A DNA stretch of 64,000 nt, from the NCBI GenBank assembly GCA_017962145.1, contig JAGCVX010000005.1, positions 186,001 through 250,000 of the forward strand, written 5' to 3'. The notes below the pieces were generated by a model. That model was given only the letters and a program-made list of their open reading frames with translations, did no database searches and was not told the origin of the DNA. This DNA comes from Clostridiales bacterium. Lineage in GTDB: Bacteria; Bacillota; Clostridia; Saccharofermentanales; Saccharofermentanaceae. The position numbers and the translations under genes were made by a program. Positions 1-8,257 of this stretch are shown here, piece after piece (position 1 is the first letter of the stretch; every line of letters starts with the position of its first letter).

Positions 1-98
1 ACCGCTATTATAGCATTCCTGCTTTGATGAATTCTCGGTGGCATGACATGTATAAAGACTTAAAAACAGAGGCTGTTCTTGCAAATGGCAACAGCTAA
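1..98 (+). CDS. 3' end of an unidentified coding region (partial)
   Basis: An open frame enters from the left edge (codons starting at base 3) and stops with TAA at 96-98. The 31 residues end in ...LKTEAVLANGNS and contain an N-S-R-W-H-D-M-Y stretch; the composition looks protein-like and not like random sequence. It would converge on the CmpB-type gene, leaving only seven bases between stop codons. I do not recognise the family, and so short a tail cannot be assigned. A chance open frame is possible. Confidence 0.35.
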   Translation, partial: RYYSIPALMNSRWHDMYKDLKTEAVLANGNS

Positions 99-105
99 GT
101 CGCTT

Positions 106-660
106 TTACGCTTTGAAGAATACCGGATGAATGATATACGCATAGAGTATATCGCCGAAGAATAAGATGGCCGTCGGGATCGATACGGCAAGGATCGCCT
201 TCTTGCTCCATTTTTCAGAGAGCGCGAAGAAACCGGGGATCACCCACAGGCTGTAAAGAAGCCCGAGGATACCAAAAACCAGGACCGATCTCAGGCACAC
301 ATACCCGCCGATATTTCCCCAGTTCCAGATCTCCGTGTTGTAATCCCAAAGACGAAGGCCGTCCATGTAGTGATAGCAGAAATATCCGGTCGCGAACTCC
401 AGAATGCCCGCACCGATGATCGTTCCGACAAAGATGATCCATGGATTGATCTTTCTTTTATAAGTGACAAGTGTCAGCGCCAGTCCGCCAAATCCGTAGA
501 TCGGAAGCCAGGGACCGAAGCCCTGTCCGCGCTTGATGAAGTGCCCCATATCGATCCGATAAAAGAGCATCTCGTAGACCCAGCCGATCATGCACCCCAA
601 AACGACGAGCATGAAGACCGTGATGATCGTTTTCGATCTCGAACTCAATTCTTTTTCCAT
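106..660 (-). CDS. CmpB-family (DUF1113, putative ABC-transporter permease) membrane protein
   Basis: Integral membrane protein of about 184 residues with five or so hydrophobic segments. It shows the features I associate with the PF06541 family: an early G-W-x-Y-E turn after the first helix, KRGQGFGPWLPIYGFG between helices 1 and 2, and a W-D-Y motif before helix 4. The family name implies ABC transport, but no ATPase or binding protein lies nearby and the function is not established. An ATG nine bases further upstream (669) is possible, but GGGG lies only one base from it; spacing favours 660. A paralogue with the same core lies at 35962-36933. It sits downstream of the purine operon terminator and is probably transcribed alone. 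Confidence 0.75.
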   Translation of the reverse strand: MEKELSSRSKTIITVFMLVVLGCMIGWVYEMLFYRIDMGHFIKRGQGFGPWLPIYGFGGLALTLVTYKRKINPWIIFVGTIIGAGILEFATGYFCYHYMDGLRLWDYNTEIWNWGNIGGYVCLRSVLVFGILGLLYSLWVIPGFFALSEKWSKKAILAVSIPTAILFFGDILYAYIIHPVFFKA

Positions 661-723
661 ATTATCCATACCCCAAATTCTTTTTCCATTTCAATTATAC
701 CATTCACTTAAGAAAAGCAACGC

Positions 724-763
724 CCCAAAAACAAAGCACCCCGGGCCGAAACCCGAGGTGCCT
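724..763 (-). terminator. Rho-independent terminator of the pur operon
   Basis: On the minus strand GGCACCTCGGG and CCCGGGGTGCT pair around a TTTCGG loop with one mismatch, and the stem is followed by TTTGTTTTT. It lies 50 bases beyond the purH stop. Confidence 0.85.
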
Positions 764-815
764 TAATCATTTAATGTGATTCGTATTCAGCGCGAAATGC
801 ACTGTCACCCGAAGA

Positions 816-2360
816 TCAATGTCTGAAGTGACGTACACCTGTGAAGAGCATTGCGATACCGTACTTGTCGCAAGCATCGATGGACTCCTGGTCACGGATA
901 GATCCGCCAGGCTGAACGATTGCGGTGATGCCGTACTCGTTTGCTGTCTCTACGCAGTCAGAGAACGGGAAGAATGCATCGGAACCGAGAACAGCGCCCT
1001 TTGCCTTCTCACCTGCAAAATCCAGAGCGATCTTGGCTGCACCGACACGGTTTGTCTGGCCGGGGCCGACACCCAGTGTCTGCTTATTCTTAACAACAAC
1101 GATACCGTTGGACTTGACGTGCTTAACGACCTTCATGGCAAAGAGCATATCGTCCTTGAGAGCCGGATCGATCTCTGTCTTTGTAACAGTCTTGAGCTCT
1201 GCCTCGTCATAGATTCCACGGTCGTGATCCTGAACGAGCAGGCCGCCGTTTACGCGCTTGTAGTTGAACTCACCCTCCGGGATCGGAGCAGCGATATCCG
1301 GAAGTACCAGAACACGGAGGTTCTTCTTTGCGCAGAGGATGTCGAGAGCTTCCTGTGTGTAGGACGGAGCAACGATCACTTCGAGGAAGATCTTTGCCAT
1401 CTCTTCCGCTGTCTTACCGTCGATCTCACGGTTTGCGGCAACGATACCACCGAAGATGGAAACGGAGTCAGCCTCGTAAGCCTTGACCCACGCATCGTAG
1501 ATGTTATCGGCAGAACCGACACCGCACGGGTTTGCGTGCTTAACGGCAACAACTGTCGGCTCATCGAATTCCTTGAGGCAGTTGATGGTCGCGTCTGTAT
1601 CGGAAATGTTGTTGTAGGAAAGTTCCTTACCGTTGAGCTGCTTGGCTTCTGCGAGGGAACCCTTGACCGGCAGAGCATTCTGGAAGAATGTAGCTTTCTG
1701 GTGCGGGTTCTCACCATAACGCATCTCGGCAACCTTATCGAAAGTAACGGTGTACTGCTTAGGCAGAGTCTTATCTTCAGCAACAGAAAGGAAGTAGTTT
1801 GCGATCAGGGCATCGTAAGCAGCAGTGTGCTCGAATACCTTCTTGGCCAGCTTGAAACGTGTCTCGTAAGTCGTGTCGCCGGTAGCCTTCATCTCGGAAA
1901 GAACCTGCTCGTAGTCATCCGGATCGGTGATTACGGTTACGTCCTTGTGGTTCTTGGCAGCCGCACGCAGCATGGACGGACCACCGATGTCGATGTTCTC
2001 GACACACTCTTCAAAAGCAACGCCCGGCTTCTGGATCGTAGCCTTGAAAGGATAGAGGTTTACGACGATCATGTCGATCAGGCCGATGCCCAGCTCTTCA
2101 ACTCTCTTCATATGCTCCGGGTTGCCGCGCATAGCGAGGATACCACCGTGGATCAGCGGATGCAGTGTCTTAACACGTCCGTCGAGGCACTCCGGAAAAC
2201 CTGTGATCTCGGAAACTTCCTTACAGGGGATGCCCTCCTTCTCGAGAAGCTTCGCAGTACCGCCTGTAGAGAGGATCTCCACATTCAGCTCTACGAGTTT
2301 TCTGGCAAAATCGGCAATGCCTGTCTTGTCGGATACACTAATAATCGCTCTTCTAATCAT
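816..2360 (-). CDS. purH: Bifunctional AICAR transformylase / IMP cyclohydrolase
   Basis: Catalyses the last two steps of de novo IMP synthesis in the cytosol: formylation of AICAR with 10-formyl-THF, then ring closure. The 514-residue length is normal for the family. The N-terminal MGS-like cyclohydrolase domain (about 1-190) opens MIRRAIISVSDKTGI and carries the substrate loop STGGTAKLL; the AICARFT domain follows, with KHANPCG and a C-terminal GSIRDQESIDACD stretch. The start at 2360 is preferred because it has GGAAAGGAA upstream and matches other PurH N-termini; an ATG at 2384 overlapping the purN stop would add eight atypical residues. Last gene of purE-F-N-H, 20 bases after purN. Confidence 0.97.
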   Translation of the reverse strand: MIRRAIISVSDKTGIADFARKLVELNVEILSTGGTAKLLEKEGIPCKEVSEITGFPECLDGRVKTLHPLIHGGILAMRGNPEHMKRVEELGIGLIDMIVVNLYPFKATIQKPGVAFEECVENIDIGGPSMLRAAAKNHKDVTVITDPDDYEQVLSEMKATGDTTYETRFKLAKKVFEHTAAYDALIANYFLSVAEDKTLPKQYTVTFDKVAEMRYGENPHQKATFFQNALPVKGSLAEAKQLNGKELSYNNISDTDATINCLKEFDEPTVVAVKHANPCGVGSADNIYDAWVKAYEADSVSIFGGIVAANREIDGKTAEEMAKIFLEVIVAPSYTQEALDILCAKKNLRVLVLPDIAAPIPEGEFNYKRVNGGLLVQDHDRGIYDEAELKTVTKTEIDPALKDDMLFAMKVVKHVKSNGIVVVKNKQTLGVGPGQTNRVGAAKIALDFAGEKAKGAVLGSDAFFPFSDCVETANEYGITAIVQPGGSIRDQESIDACDKYGIAMLFTGVRHFRH

Positions 2361-2380
2361 AATGTTTTCCTTTCCGAGCC

Positions 2381-3001
2381 TCACTTTTTGACTCTAACCA
2401 AATTATTCACTACTTCTATCTTGCCCGAGGCGATCAGGTTGATCGCTTCCGGTAGGATCACTTGTTCACATTCCTTCATGATGCGCTTCTGGAGTGTTTC
2501 CGGCGTATCGTCAGGAAGTACGTCCACCGCCTTCTGAAGGATGATCGGTCCCTCGTCATAATGCTCATTTACGAAATGCACTGTGGCGCCGGACACTTTG
2601 ACACCCTTGGCCAGTACTGCCTCGTGGGGGCGGATACCGTACATGCCCTTCCCGCAGAACGCAGGGATCAGAGCCGGGTGGATATTGATGATGCGGTTCG
2701 CATAGGCCTGCACGGTACGAGGTCCGAGCATCGAAAGAAATCCCGCCAGAACGACCAGTTCCACGCCCAGGGAATCGAGTTCCGTAAGGGTCGCCTCGTC
2801 GTACGCTTCATCTCCCAGGTTTTTTTTGGAGATCACCTTACTGGGGATGCCTGCTTTTGCGGCTCTTTCTATGGCAAATGCTTTCTCGTTGCTTGCGATG
2901 ACTTCGGCGATCTGCACATTCTGGATCTCTCCGGATGCGATCTTATCGATGATCGCCTGCAGATTCGTGCCGCCACCGCTGACAAATACTGCTATCTTCA
3001 T
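2381..3001 (-). CDS. purN: Phosphoribosylglycinamide formyltransferase 1
   Basis: Transfers the formyl group of 10-formyl-THF to GAR, the third step of purine synthesis. The protein of 206 residues starts MKIAVFVSGGGTNLQAII, the phosphate-binding segment typical of PurN. The catalytic Asn-His pair lies in INIHPALIPAF and the catalytic Asp in HYDEGPII. A GTG six bases further upstream (3007) is possible, but GAGG sits seven bases before the ATG at 3001, which decides the start. It follows purF by nine bases and precedes purH, so the genes are co-transcribed and likely translationally linked. Confidence 0.96.
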   Translation of the reverse strand: MKIAVFVSGGGTNLQAIIDKIASGEIQNVQIAEVIASNEKAFAIERAAKAGIPSKVISKKNLGDEAYDEATLTELDSLGVELVVLAGFLSMLGPRTVQAYANRIINIHPALIPAFCGKGMYGIRPHEAVLAKGVKVSGATVHFVNEHYDEGPIILQKAVDVLPDDTPETLQKRIMKECEQVILPEAINLIASGKIEVVNNLVRVKK

Positions 3002-3010
3002 GGGCACGCC

Positions 3011-4432
3011 TCAGATCTTATGCGGAGAATCTTCGCCTGCTGCTTCCGGAATACCGGCCGGGAAAATACCGTCGAAGCAAGCGGAGCAGTGACCGCAGAG
3101 TGCACCTTCTGTAGAAGCCTTCAGACCCTCGAGGCTGACATAGCCGAGAGAATCGGCACCGAGCATATCACGGATCTCTTCGATGCTCATGGAACGGGCC
3201 GGGAGCATCTCTGCCTCAGAAGCAGATACACCGTAATAGCACGGGAACTTAACCGGCGGAGAAGCAACACGTACGTGTACTTCTTTCGCACCTTCCTCAC
3301 GCAGGAAGGAAATAATGTGCTTAGTTGTTGTACCACGAACGATGGAGTCGTCGATGATAACGATCTTCTTATCTTTTACAGCCGTCTTCAGAACGGAGAA
3401 CTTCAGACGTACGGCCATCTCACGTGCAGCCTGTGTACCTTCGATAAAGGTACGGCCTACGTAACGGTTCTTAAGAAGTGCCTGTCCGTAAGGAATGCCG
3501 CTCTCAAGCGCATATCCGATCGCAGCCGCGATACCGGAGTCCGGAGCCGCAACTACGAGGTCTGCATCGCAGGGATTCTCACGAGCCAGTGCACGACCTG
3601 TGTTGACACGGGATTCATAAACGCTTGTACCGTCGATGAAGCTGTCCGGACGAGCCAGATAAACGAACTCGAAGATACAGAGCTTACCGTTCTTATGTGC
3701 GCAGTCTTCCGGAACAGTAAAGATGGACGAATATCCGTCTTCCTTGATCGTGATGATCTCACCCGGCAGTACGTCACGGATGGTCTCGGCACCGATCGCG
3801 TCAAATGCACAGTTCTCGGAAGCGAGCATGTACATATTATCTTTCTTACCCAGAACCAGCGGACGAAGTCCGAGCGGGTCACGGGCACCGATGATACGGT
3901 CTTCGCTCATAACGAGGAATGCGTATGCTCCCTTGAGCTCACCCATCATCTTCTGGATCGCGCCCTCGAGGGAATCCGTAGAAACACGGTTTCTGGCTAT
4001 CAGGGAAAGCAGGACTTCGAAATCAGCGGTGGTCTGGAAGATCGCACCGATCTCTTTCAAGGATTCACGAAGTGCTTCCGCGTTCAGGATAGAACCGTTG
4101 ATGGAGATTGCGATCTGTCCGGAATGGGACTTGATCTGCATCGGCTGGACGATGTCGTAGCCGCTCTCGTTCGGTGCCGGTGTACGTACGTGGCCGATCG
4201 CCGCGTGTCCGGTCAGTGTTCCCAGGTGCAGGTCATCGAAAACATCCGCGACCAGACCATGTGCTTTGTGGCCGAGGAACTGACCTTCGTGGTTGACTAC
4301 GATACCGGCAGACGCCTGTCCACGGTGCTGCAGCGAGAAGATACCGTAATACGTGAGTTTGGAAATGTCGGGACTGGTCTTCTTTGTGTCAAAAACACCG
4401 AATACACCGCATTCTTCCTGCCATTTGCTCAT
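3011..4432 (-). CDS. purF: Amidophosphoribosyltransferase
   Basis: Commits PRPP to purine synthesis by forming phosphoribosylamine from glutamine. The N-terminal class II glutamine amidotransferase domain starts MSKWQEECGVFGVF; Cys8 would become the N-terminal nucleophile after removal of a short propeptide, as in Bacillus PurF. The C-terminal phosphoribosyltransferase domain has the PRPP loop VIIDDSIVRGTT. A cysteine-rich tail (C-G-H-C...C) near the end fits the Fe-S-containing Bacillus-type enzyme. Length 473 is typical. GGGGGAG lies eight bases before the ATG; a longer in-frame start at 4477 would overlap purE and lacks family support. Four bases separate it from purE. Confidence 0.97.
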   Translation of the reverse strand: MSKWQEECGVFGVFDTKKTSPDISKLTYYGIFSLQHRGQASAGIVVNHEGQFLGHKAHGLVADVFDDLHLGTLTGHAAIGHVRTPAPNESGYDIVQPMQIKSHSGQIAISINGSILNAEALRESLKEIGAIFQTTADFEVLLSLIARNRVSTDSLEGAIQKMMGELKGAYAFLVMSEDRIIGARDPLGLRPLVLGKKDNMYMLASENCAFDAIGAETIRDVLPGEIITIKEDGYSSIFTVPEDCAHKNGKLCIFEFVYLARPDSFIDGTSVYESRVNTGRALARENPCDADLVVAAPDSGIAAAIGYALESGIPYGQALLKNRYVGRTFIEGTQAAREMAVRLKFSVLKTAVKDKKIVIIDDSIVRGTTTKHIISFLREEGAKEVHVRVASPPVKFPCYYGVSASEAEMLPARSMSIEEIRDMLGADSLGYVSLEGLKASTEGALCGHCSACFDGIFPAGIPEAAGEDSPHKI

Positions 4433-4436
4433 AGTG

Positions 4437-4946
4437 TTACTCCCCCATATTCGCAATTTTTTCTTGAAGTCTTGCATCCCGCTCGGCTACCGAAGAAGCC
4501 AGGCCGGCCTTATAGTCTGCTAATTTCCTGGACAGCGCCTCATCACCGAGTGCCAGGATCTGGGCTGCCAGGATCGCTGCGTTGGATCCGCCGTCGATCG
4601 CAACCGTTGCGACCGGGATACCTGTCGGCATCTGAACCACCGCGTAAAGCGCGTCCACGCCATGCAGCGCACCACCCTTACAGGGCACGCCGATGACCGG
4701 TAAAACAGTATGGGCAGCAATGACACCGGCCAGATGAGCCGCCAGTCCTGCTGCCGCAATGATTACACTATATCCGTCTTCTTTCGCCGAAGAAGCAATC
4801 TTGCTTGCCAGATCCGGCGTTCTGTGTGCCGAGCACACCTTCGCATCAAAAGGGATATCAAATTTCTTCAGAAGCTTGAAACATCCCTCCATTACCGGGA
4901 AATCAGAATCACTTCCCATTACGACCAATACTTTTCCATTTGACAT
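4437..4946 (-). CDS. purE: N5-carboxyaminoimidazole ribonucleotide mutase
   Basis: Class I PurE, moving the carboxylate of N5-CAIR to give CAIR. The 169-residue protein has the nucleotide-binding GSDSDFPVM segment, the SAHRTPD motif with the catalytic histidine, and AAGLAAHLAGV followed by VLPVIGVP. First gene of purE-F-N-H. GGAGG lies twelve bases before the chosen ATG, a little far; the next ATG upstream (4967) has no ribosome site. No purK, purC, purM or purD accompanies it here, unlike the longer clostridial purECFMNHD operons, so those genes must be elsewhere. Confidence 0.95.
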   Translation of the reverse strand: MSNGKVLVVMGSDSDFPVMEGCFKLLKKFDIPFDAKVCSAHRTPDLASKIASSAKEDGYSVIIAAAGLAAHLAGVIAAHTVLPVIGVPCKGGALHGVDALYAVVQMPTGIPVATVAIDGGSNAAILAAQILALGDEALSRKLADYKAGLASSVAERDARLQEKIANMGE

Positions 4947-4989
4947 GGTTATTTCTCGCCTCCGCATTTATATAAAAAGAACAAGACCT

Positions 4990-4995
4990 ATTATA
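4990..4995 (-). promoter_or_regulatory. Candidate -10 element for the pur operon
   Basis: A perfect TATAAT on the minus strand 44 bases upstream of purE. No convincing -35 is seen at 16-18 bases. I found neither a purine riboswitch nor a recognisable PurR box in the 118 bases between the purE and capA-like genes, so the regulation of this operon is not apparent. Confidence 0.35.
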
Positions 4996-5064
4996 AAACA
5001 AAAACCGTGCTTCTTTCCATTGATTTTTCAATTTCGGCAAAAGCACAAAATTTTCTTCGTTTTC

Positions 5065-6174
5065 TTATTCACTTTCATCCGACCAGCGGAGTTTTTCCAT
5101 GACCCGCACGTAGCCGTCCGAGTCCTTATCGTAGGCGATCGGGCAGTAATCGTTGCCGGAATCACAGGAACGCATGGAAAACGGGATACATACCATGCGC
5201 GAAGAGATCACCTGGCCTTCGTCGACGGTAAATGTGCACTGGAAGATGGCCGTATCCGGGTCACTTAAGTACGGCTGGCCGCCGAAACAGAAGTTCGATT
5301 CACTGTAGATGATGTATTTTCCGTTATAATACTCGATTGGCTGGAGTCGGTGCGGATGCGATCCTACGTAGATATCCGCGCCGTAATCGATGACGTCATG
5401 GGCCAGGTCGATCGCCGCCTGCTCCGGCTCGTACATACGCTCGACGCCGATATGACAGGAGATGATGACGATATCGCAGCCCTGCCCACGCAGAGAATCG
5501 ATCGCGTTATAGTAGAGTTTTCTGTCATACGTGAAGTTAAAGCCGGCCATGCCGATCTTCACGCCTTTTACTTCATAGATGGAAAAATACGAGGAATCGC
5601 TCCAGAGGATCCCTGCGTTATCAAGGGTATCTCTCGTTTCCTTCAGGCCCGCGTCGAGATAATCGTAGGTATGGTTGTTGGCAAGGTTAACGCACTCGAT
5701 ACTTCCCTGCTTAAGGACTTCGACATACTTCGGATCGCCTTTTAAATAGATCTCACGGTCCGGCCGAAGCGTCGTCGCCGTGGTCAGTGGGCCTTCCAGG
5801 TTACAAAGCGTCATATCGTCCTGGGAAAGGTATTCTTTCGCATACTGGAACGGATACTCGAAATTATCTCCGACTACGGAAGTAAAACAGAAAGAAGTTC
5901 CGGCATGGATGCGCTGTTCGCCCAGCGTCGTATCGCCGATAAAGCTGACCAGGATCTCGGTCGGCGTCGGTTCCGGAGTCGGTGTAGGCGTGGGTGTCGG
6001 GGTCGGCGTATCGGTAGGAACGACCTCTGAAGTGCTTCGCACCACGGATTCGGTCGTCGTAGTCGTAGAAAGCTCCGGTGCATTTCCCGAAGTAGTCACG
6101 GACGATCCGGTACTTTGGCAGGAAGACAGAAGCGCTAACATCAAAATGACCGAAAGAACCCGAAATTTTCTCAC
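5065..6174 (-). CDS. CapA-family (PGA_cap) metallophosphatase-like lipoprotein
   Basis: Predicted secreted lipoprotein of 369 residues. A signal peptide ends in the lipobox LLSSC (Cys19), followed by a Thr/Pro linker with a run of T-P repeats (about residues 55-72) that would span the wall. The PGA_cap domain follows: SFIGDTTLGE, NLEGPLTT, NLANNHTYDYLD and a VGSHPHRLQP motif with the metal-ligand-type Asp, Asn and His residues. Members include CapA of poly-gamma-glutamate capsules, but many clostridial members have no capBC partners, as here, so the substrate is unknown. The start is GTG with GGAAGG ten bases before it. Probably monocistronic. Confidence 0.85.
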   Translation of the reverse strand: MRKFRVLSVILMLALLSSCQSTGSSVTTSGNAPELSTTTTTESVVRSTSEVVPTDTPTPTPTPTPTPEPTPTEILVSFIGDTTLGEQRIHAGTSFCFTSVVGDNFEYPFQYAKEYLSQDDMTLCNLEGPLTTATTLRPDREIYLKGDPKYVEVLKQGSIECVNLANNHTYDYLDAGLKETRDTLDNAGILWSDSSYFSIYEVKGVKIGMAGFNFTYDRKLYYNAIDSLRGQGCDIVIISCHIGVERMYEPEQAAIDLAHDVIDYGADIYVGSHPHRLQPIEYYNGKYIIYSESNFCFGGQPYLSDPDTAIFQCTFTVDEGQVISSRMVCIPFSMRSCDSGNDYCPIAYDKDSDGYVRVMEKLRWSDESE

Positions 6175-6542
6175 AAAGACTCTACCTTCCCGCTGCTAAA
6201 ATACTTTATCAGTTTACCAAAACAACTATGAAGAAGGAACACTCTTTTATAATTATGTCTTTATAATACATAATTCAGATTATTCAAAAGAAAGTGCGAA
6301 AGCCATTTCGGAAGTATCTTTCCACTGCCAGGAGCACTGAAAACACTATATTTGAGCAAATTGCCACATATTCAACTTGAATAAACAGACTAAAATAGTT
6401 TTAATATACATGTGGTGGCGTTAACAAATTTGAAACATTTTTTTTCGAACTTATTAGCAATTGACCCCTAGCGCAAAACGGAAAACAAGTGCATAATCTA
6501 AGTAGAAACTACAAAGAATTCAAAAAGGAAGGGGCGATCCGG
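6175..6542. other. Intergenic region without a gene (368 bases)
   Basis: AT-rich divergent spacer between the CapA-like gene (minus) and the HEAT-repeat gene (plus). It holds A/T-rich promoter-like stretches on both strands, for example TTGAAT at about 6376 followed by TAATAT 19 bases on for the plus gene, and TTGTTT/TATTTT 16 bases apart on the minus strand before the CapA-like start. None is compelling. No structured RNA or further coding frame was recognised. Confidence 0.4.
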
Positions 6543-6884
6543 ATGGCAAAGATTGACAGACTTACCGAAAAGATTGAAAAGCTCGGCAAAAAACAGAATC
6601 TGGGTGCGCTGTTAAAGATGGCTGATGATCCTGAGGATGAGATTCGTCTTGCAGTTGCAAAGGCGATGGGGCAGATTAATACATATGAATCGGGTATGCA
6701 TTTAATTCCCCTGTTCCGTGATTCTTCACCTATGGTTAGAGCAGCGGCTGCTGAATCTGCAGGCAACATCAACGCAAAGCATTGTGAAGAATATCTGAAG
6801 AAGCTTGCATTTGCTGATTCTGACCCGAGTGTTCGTGCTGTCGCAAGAGAAGCTTACGACAAGATGAAAACACCAGTCGTATGA
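6543..6884 (+). CDS. Small HEAT-repeat protein
   Basis: 113 residues, all-helical and soluble, with no signal peptide. After a charged N-terminal helix (KIDRLTEKIEKLGKK) come about three HEAT-like units: DPEDEIRLAVAKAMGQI, DSSPMVRAAAAESAGNI and DSDPSVRAVAREAYDKM. Each has the D-x-x-x-x-V-R-x-A-A pattern of PBS-lyase/HEAT repeats. These usually act as scaffolds; no enzymatic residues are seen. The ATG at 6543 is preceded by GGAAGGGG; an earlier in-frame ATG at 6489 has no ribosome site. A strong terminator follows, so it is transcribed separately from the FTR-thioredoxin pair. Confidence 0.8.
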   Translation: MAKIDRLTEKIEKLGKKQNLGALLKMADDPEDEIRLAVAKAMGQINTYESGMHLIPLFRDSSPMVRAAAAESAGNINAKHCEEYLKKLAFADSDPSVRAVAREAYDKMKTPVV

Positions 6885-6908
6885 TATATCATTGAATTGT
6901 GTTATACG

Positions 6909-6943
6909 AAAAGGATCGTTGCAAGAGCAGCGATCCTTTTTTC
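6909..6943 (+). terminator. Rho-independent terminator after the HEAT-repeat gene
   Basis: AAAAGGATCG and CGATCCTTTT form a ten-base-pair stem (with a small interior TTGC/GCAG extension and AAGA loop), ending in a run of T. Confidence 0.9.
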
Positions 6944-6990
6944 ATCTTCCCTGCCCGATCTTTACGGCAAACTGAGATAGGAGGAAAACT

Positions 6991-7191
6991 ATGGCTGTAA
7001 AACTGAACCCCGATGCAAAAGTCGTTGAAACGGTCCGCGAGGGCCTAAAGCGCACAGGCGGATACTGCCCGTGCCGTCTGCAGAGGACCGAAGAGTATAA
7101 ATGCATGTGCCAGGAATTCCGTGACCAGATCGCGGATCCCGAGTTTGAGGGCTTCTGCCACTGCATGTTATACTACAAAGAGAAAGAATAA
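6991..7191 (+). CDS. Ferredoxin-thioredoxin reductase catalytic-chain-like protein
   Basis: A compact 66-residue protein with three C-x-C pairs: CPC at 26-28, CMC at 38-40 and CHC at 56-58 (the last followed by MLYY, as in FTR catalytic chains). In plant and cyanobacterial FTR the order is CPC-x16-CPC-x8-CHC; here the middle pair is shifted (x9 and x15), yet the distance from first to last pair is the same 32 residues. Such proteins bind a 4Fe-4S cluster and reduce a disulfide with ferredoxin electrons. Thioredoxin begins 12 bases downstream, supporting a role in thioredoxin reduction. No FTR variable subunit is present. AGGAGG lies eight bases before the ATG. Confidence 0.85.
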   Translation: MAVKLNPDAKVVETVREGLKRTGGYCPCRLQRTEEYKCMCQEFRDQIADPEFEGFCHCMLYYKEKE

Positions 7192-7203
7192 GGAGATTTA
7201 TCC

Positions 7204-7521
7204 ATGGCTGAAATCGTAGTAACTAAAGATAACTTTGAACAGGAAGTATTAAAATCCGACATCCCGGTACTGGTCGACTTCTGGGCAACCTGGTGCGGAC
7301 CCTGCCAGATGATCGGACCGATCCTCGAAGAGATCGCCGAAGAATATGACGGAAAGATCAAGGTCGGCAAAGTCAACGTAGACGAGCAGCCGGAACTTGC
7401 GATCCAGTTCAGTATCAACAGCATCCCGGCACTGGTGCTTTTCGAAAACGGCGAGCCGAAGAGATCGACTATGGGCTTCCAGCCGAAAGAAAAGCTGGTA
7501 TCTTTCCTCTTTGCGGAGTGA
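7204..7521 (+). CDS. trxA: Thioredoxin
   Basis: Classical 105-residue cytosolic thioredoxin with the active site WATWCGPC (Cys31 and Cys34) and the cis-proline loop SIPALVLF. It reduces protein disulfides. It is placed directly behind the FTR-like gene with its own AAGGAGA ribosome site, and the pair forms an operon, so it is the likely electron acceptor of that protein. No NADPH-thioredoxin reductase gene is in the window. Confidence 0.95.
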   Translation: MAEIVVTKDNFEQEVLKSDIPVLVDFWATWCGPCQMIGPILEEIAEEYDGKIKVGKVNVDEQPELAIQFSINSIPALVLFENGEPKRSTMGFQPKEKLVSFLFAE

Positions 7522-7524
7522 TTG

Positions 7525-7552
7525 TTGAATAATCACCGGTTTGGATTATAAT
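7525..7552 (+). promoter_or_regulatory. Sigma-A type promoter before the membrane protein gene
   Basis: TTGAAT (7525-7530) and a perfect TATAAT (7547-7552) are separated by 16 bases, directly after the trxA stop and 30 bases before the next ATG. Confidence 0.6.
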
Positions 7553-7582
7553 TATAGCAATTCGTTTTAGGGAGCTTTGATT

Positions 7583-8257
7583 ATGTCTGAACCGGTGTCT
7601 AAACCCGCCAAAATAACTACCAAATCCGAACAGGAGCAGAAAAAGAAAAAGCTGGTCCTGATTTTTACGGTCGCCGAAGTCGTGCTGATCGCGATCCTCA
7701 GCGTCCTGAATATCATCAGCGTCAACGGTCTGGTGAAATACGATCCTTACTATAAGCTCTACTATGCTTACTCGATCGCAGGCCTGATCATGATCATCAC
7801 ACTCGTGATCGCCTACTTCAGAAAATGGGTTCCCGTCCAGCTCTTATCGGTCATCGTGGTTCTTCTTTGGACCACGTACTGTGCCGGAACCATCTACAGC
7901 TGCCAGATCCTGACCCACGTCAAGAAACTGGAAGCGCCTTATATGCACGCCGATATGTATGTCGTGTTTGAAGGAAAAACCTATACCTGGGATGGAAATA
8001 CCATCGTCTACGGACTTCCTGCCGAATGGGAGGATCTGAAAGCACGCGCAACCATCGTCGCCCGTGACGACTCGAAAATGCCCACCGAAGAATTGAACAG
8101 CAAAGGCGTCGATGCCGGTTGTGTCATCTTTTATCAGAACGGATATAAATATATTCTGGTAGAAGTCGTCAACGGCAGTCTTTTCGAGTTCATCGATCCG
8201 AACGATCCGCCGGAAGATACGATCTCCACAGCTACAACAACACTGGGTTTAGGTTAA
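7583..8257 (+). CDS. Hypothetical membrane protein
   Basis: 224 residues, not recognised. A charged cytoplasmic N-terminus (KPAKITTKSEQEQKKKK) is followed by three transmembrane helices between about residues 27 and 115, and then by a soluble C-terminal domain of roughly 110 residues rich in Tyr and Val, which by the positive-inside rule would lie outside. GGGAG lies eight bases before the ATG at 7583; a TTG six bases earlier is less likely. Its TAA overlaps the stop of the convergent gene at 8254 through a shared TTAA. It has its own promoter. Confidence 0.65.
   Translation: MSEPVSKPAKITTKSEQEQKKKKLVLIFTVAEVVLIAILSVLNIISVNGLVKYDPYYKLYYAYSIAGLIMIITLVIAYFRKWVPVQLLSVIVVLLWTTYCAGTIYSCQILTHVKKLEAPYMHADMYVVFEGKTYTWDGNTIVYGLPAEWEDLKARATIVARDDSKMPTEELNSKGVDAGCVIFYQNGYKYILVEVVNGSLFEFIDPNDPPEDTISTATTTLGLG

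Noticed and set aside
819..2537. Long plus-strand open frame opposite purH and purN
   Set aside because: It mirrors genuine genes with diagnostic motifs; its translation is rich in Cys, Asp and Arg without domains, as expected for the complement of well-coded sequence.
2462..4696. Plus-strand open frame of over 700 codons opposite purN, purF and purE
   Set aside because: Shadow frame of three certain genes; no ribosome site and no recognisable domain.
4947..5064. Possible purine riboswitch or PurR box upstream of purE
   Set aside because: No conserved purine-aptamer core and no PurR-like repeat could be found in the 118 bases.
5940..6010. GTCGGT-type tandem repeat as a phase-variable tract
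   Set aside because: It encodes the Thr-Pro linker of the CapA-like lipoprotein; the units are hexanucleotide-like and imperfect, so slippage would stay mostly in frame and no variation can be inferred.
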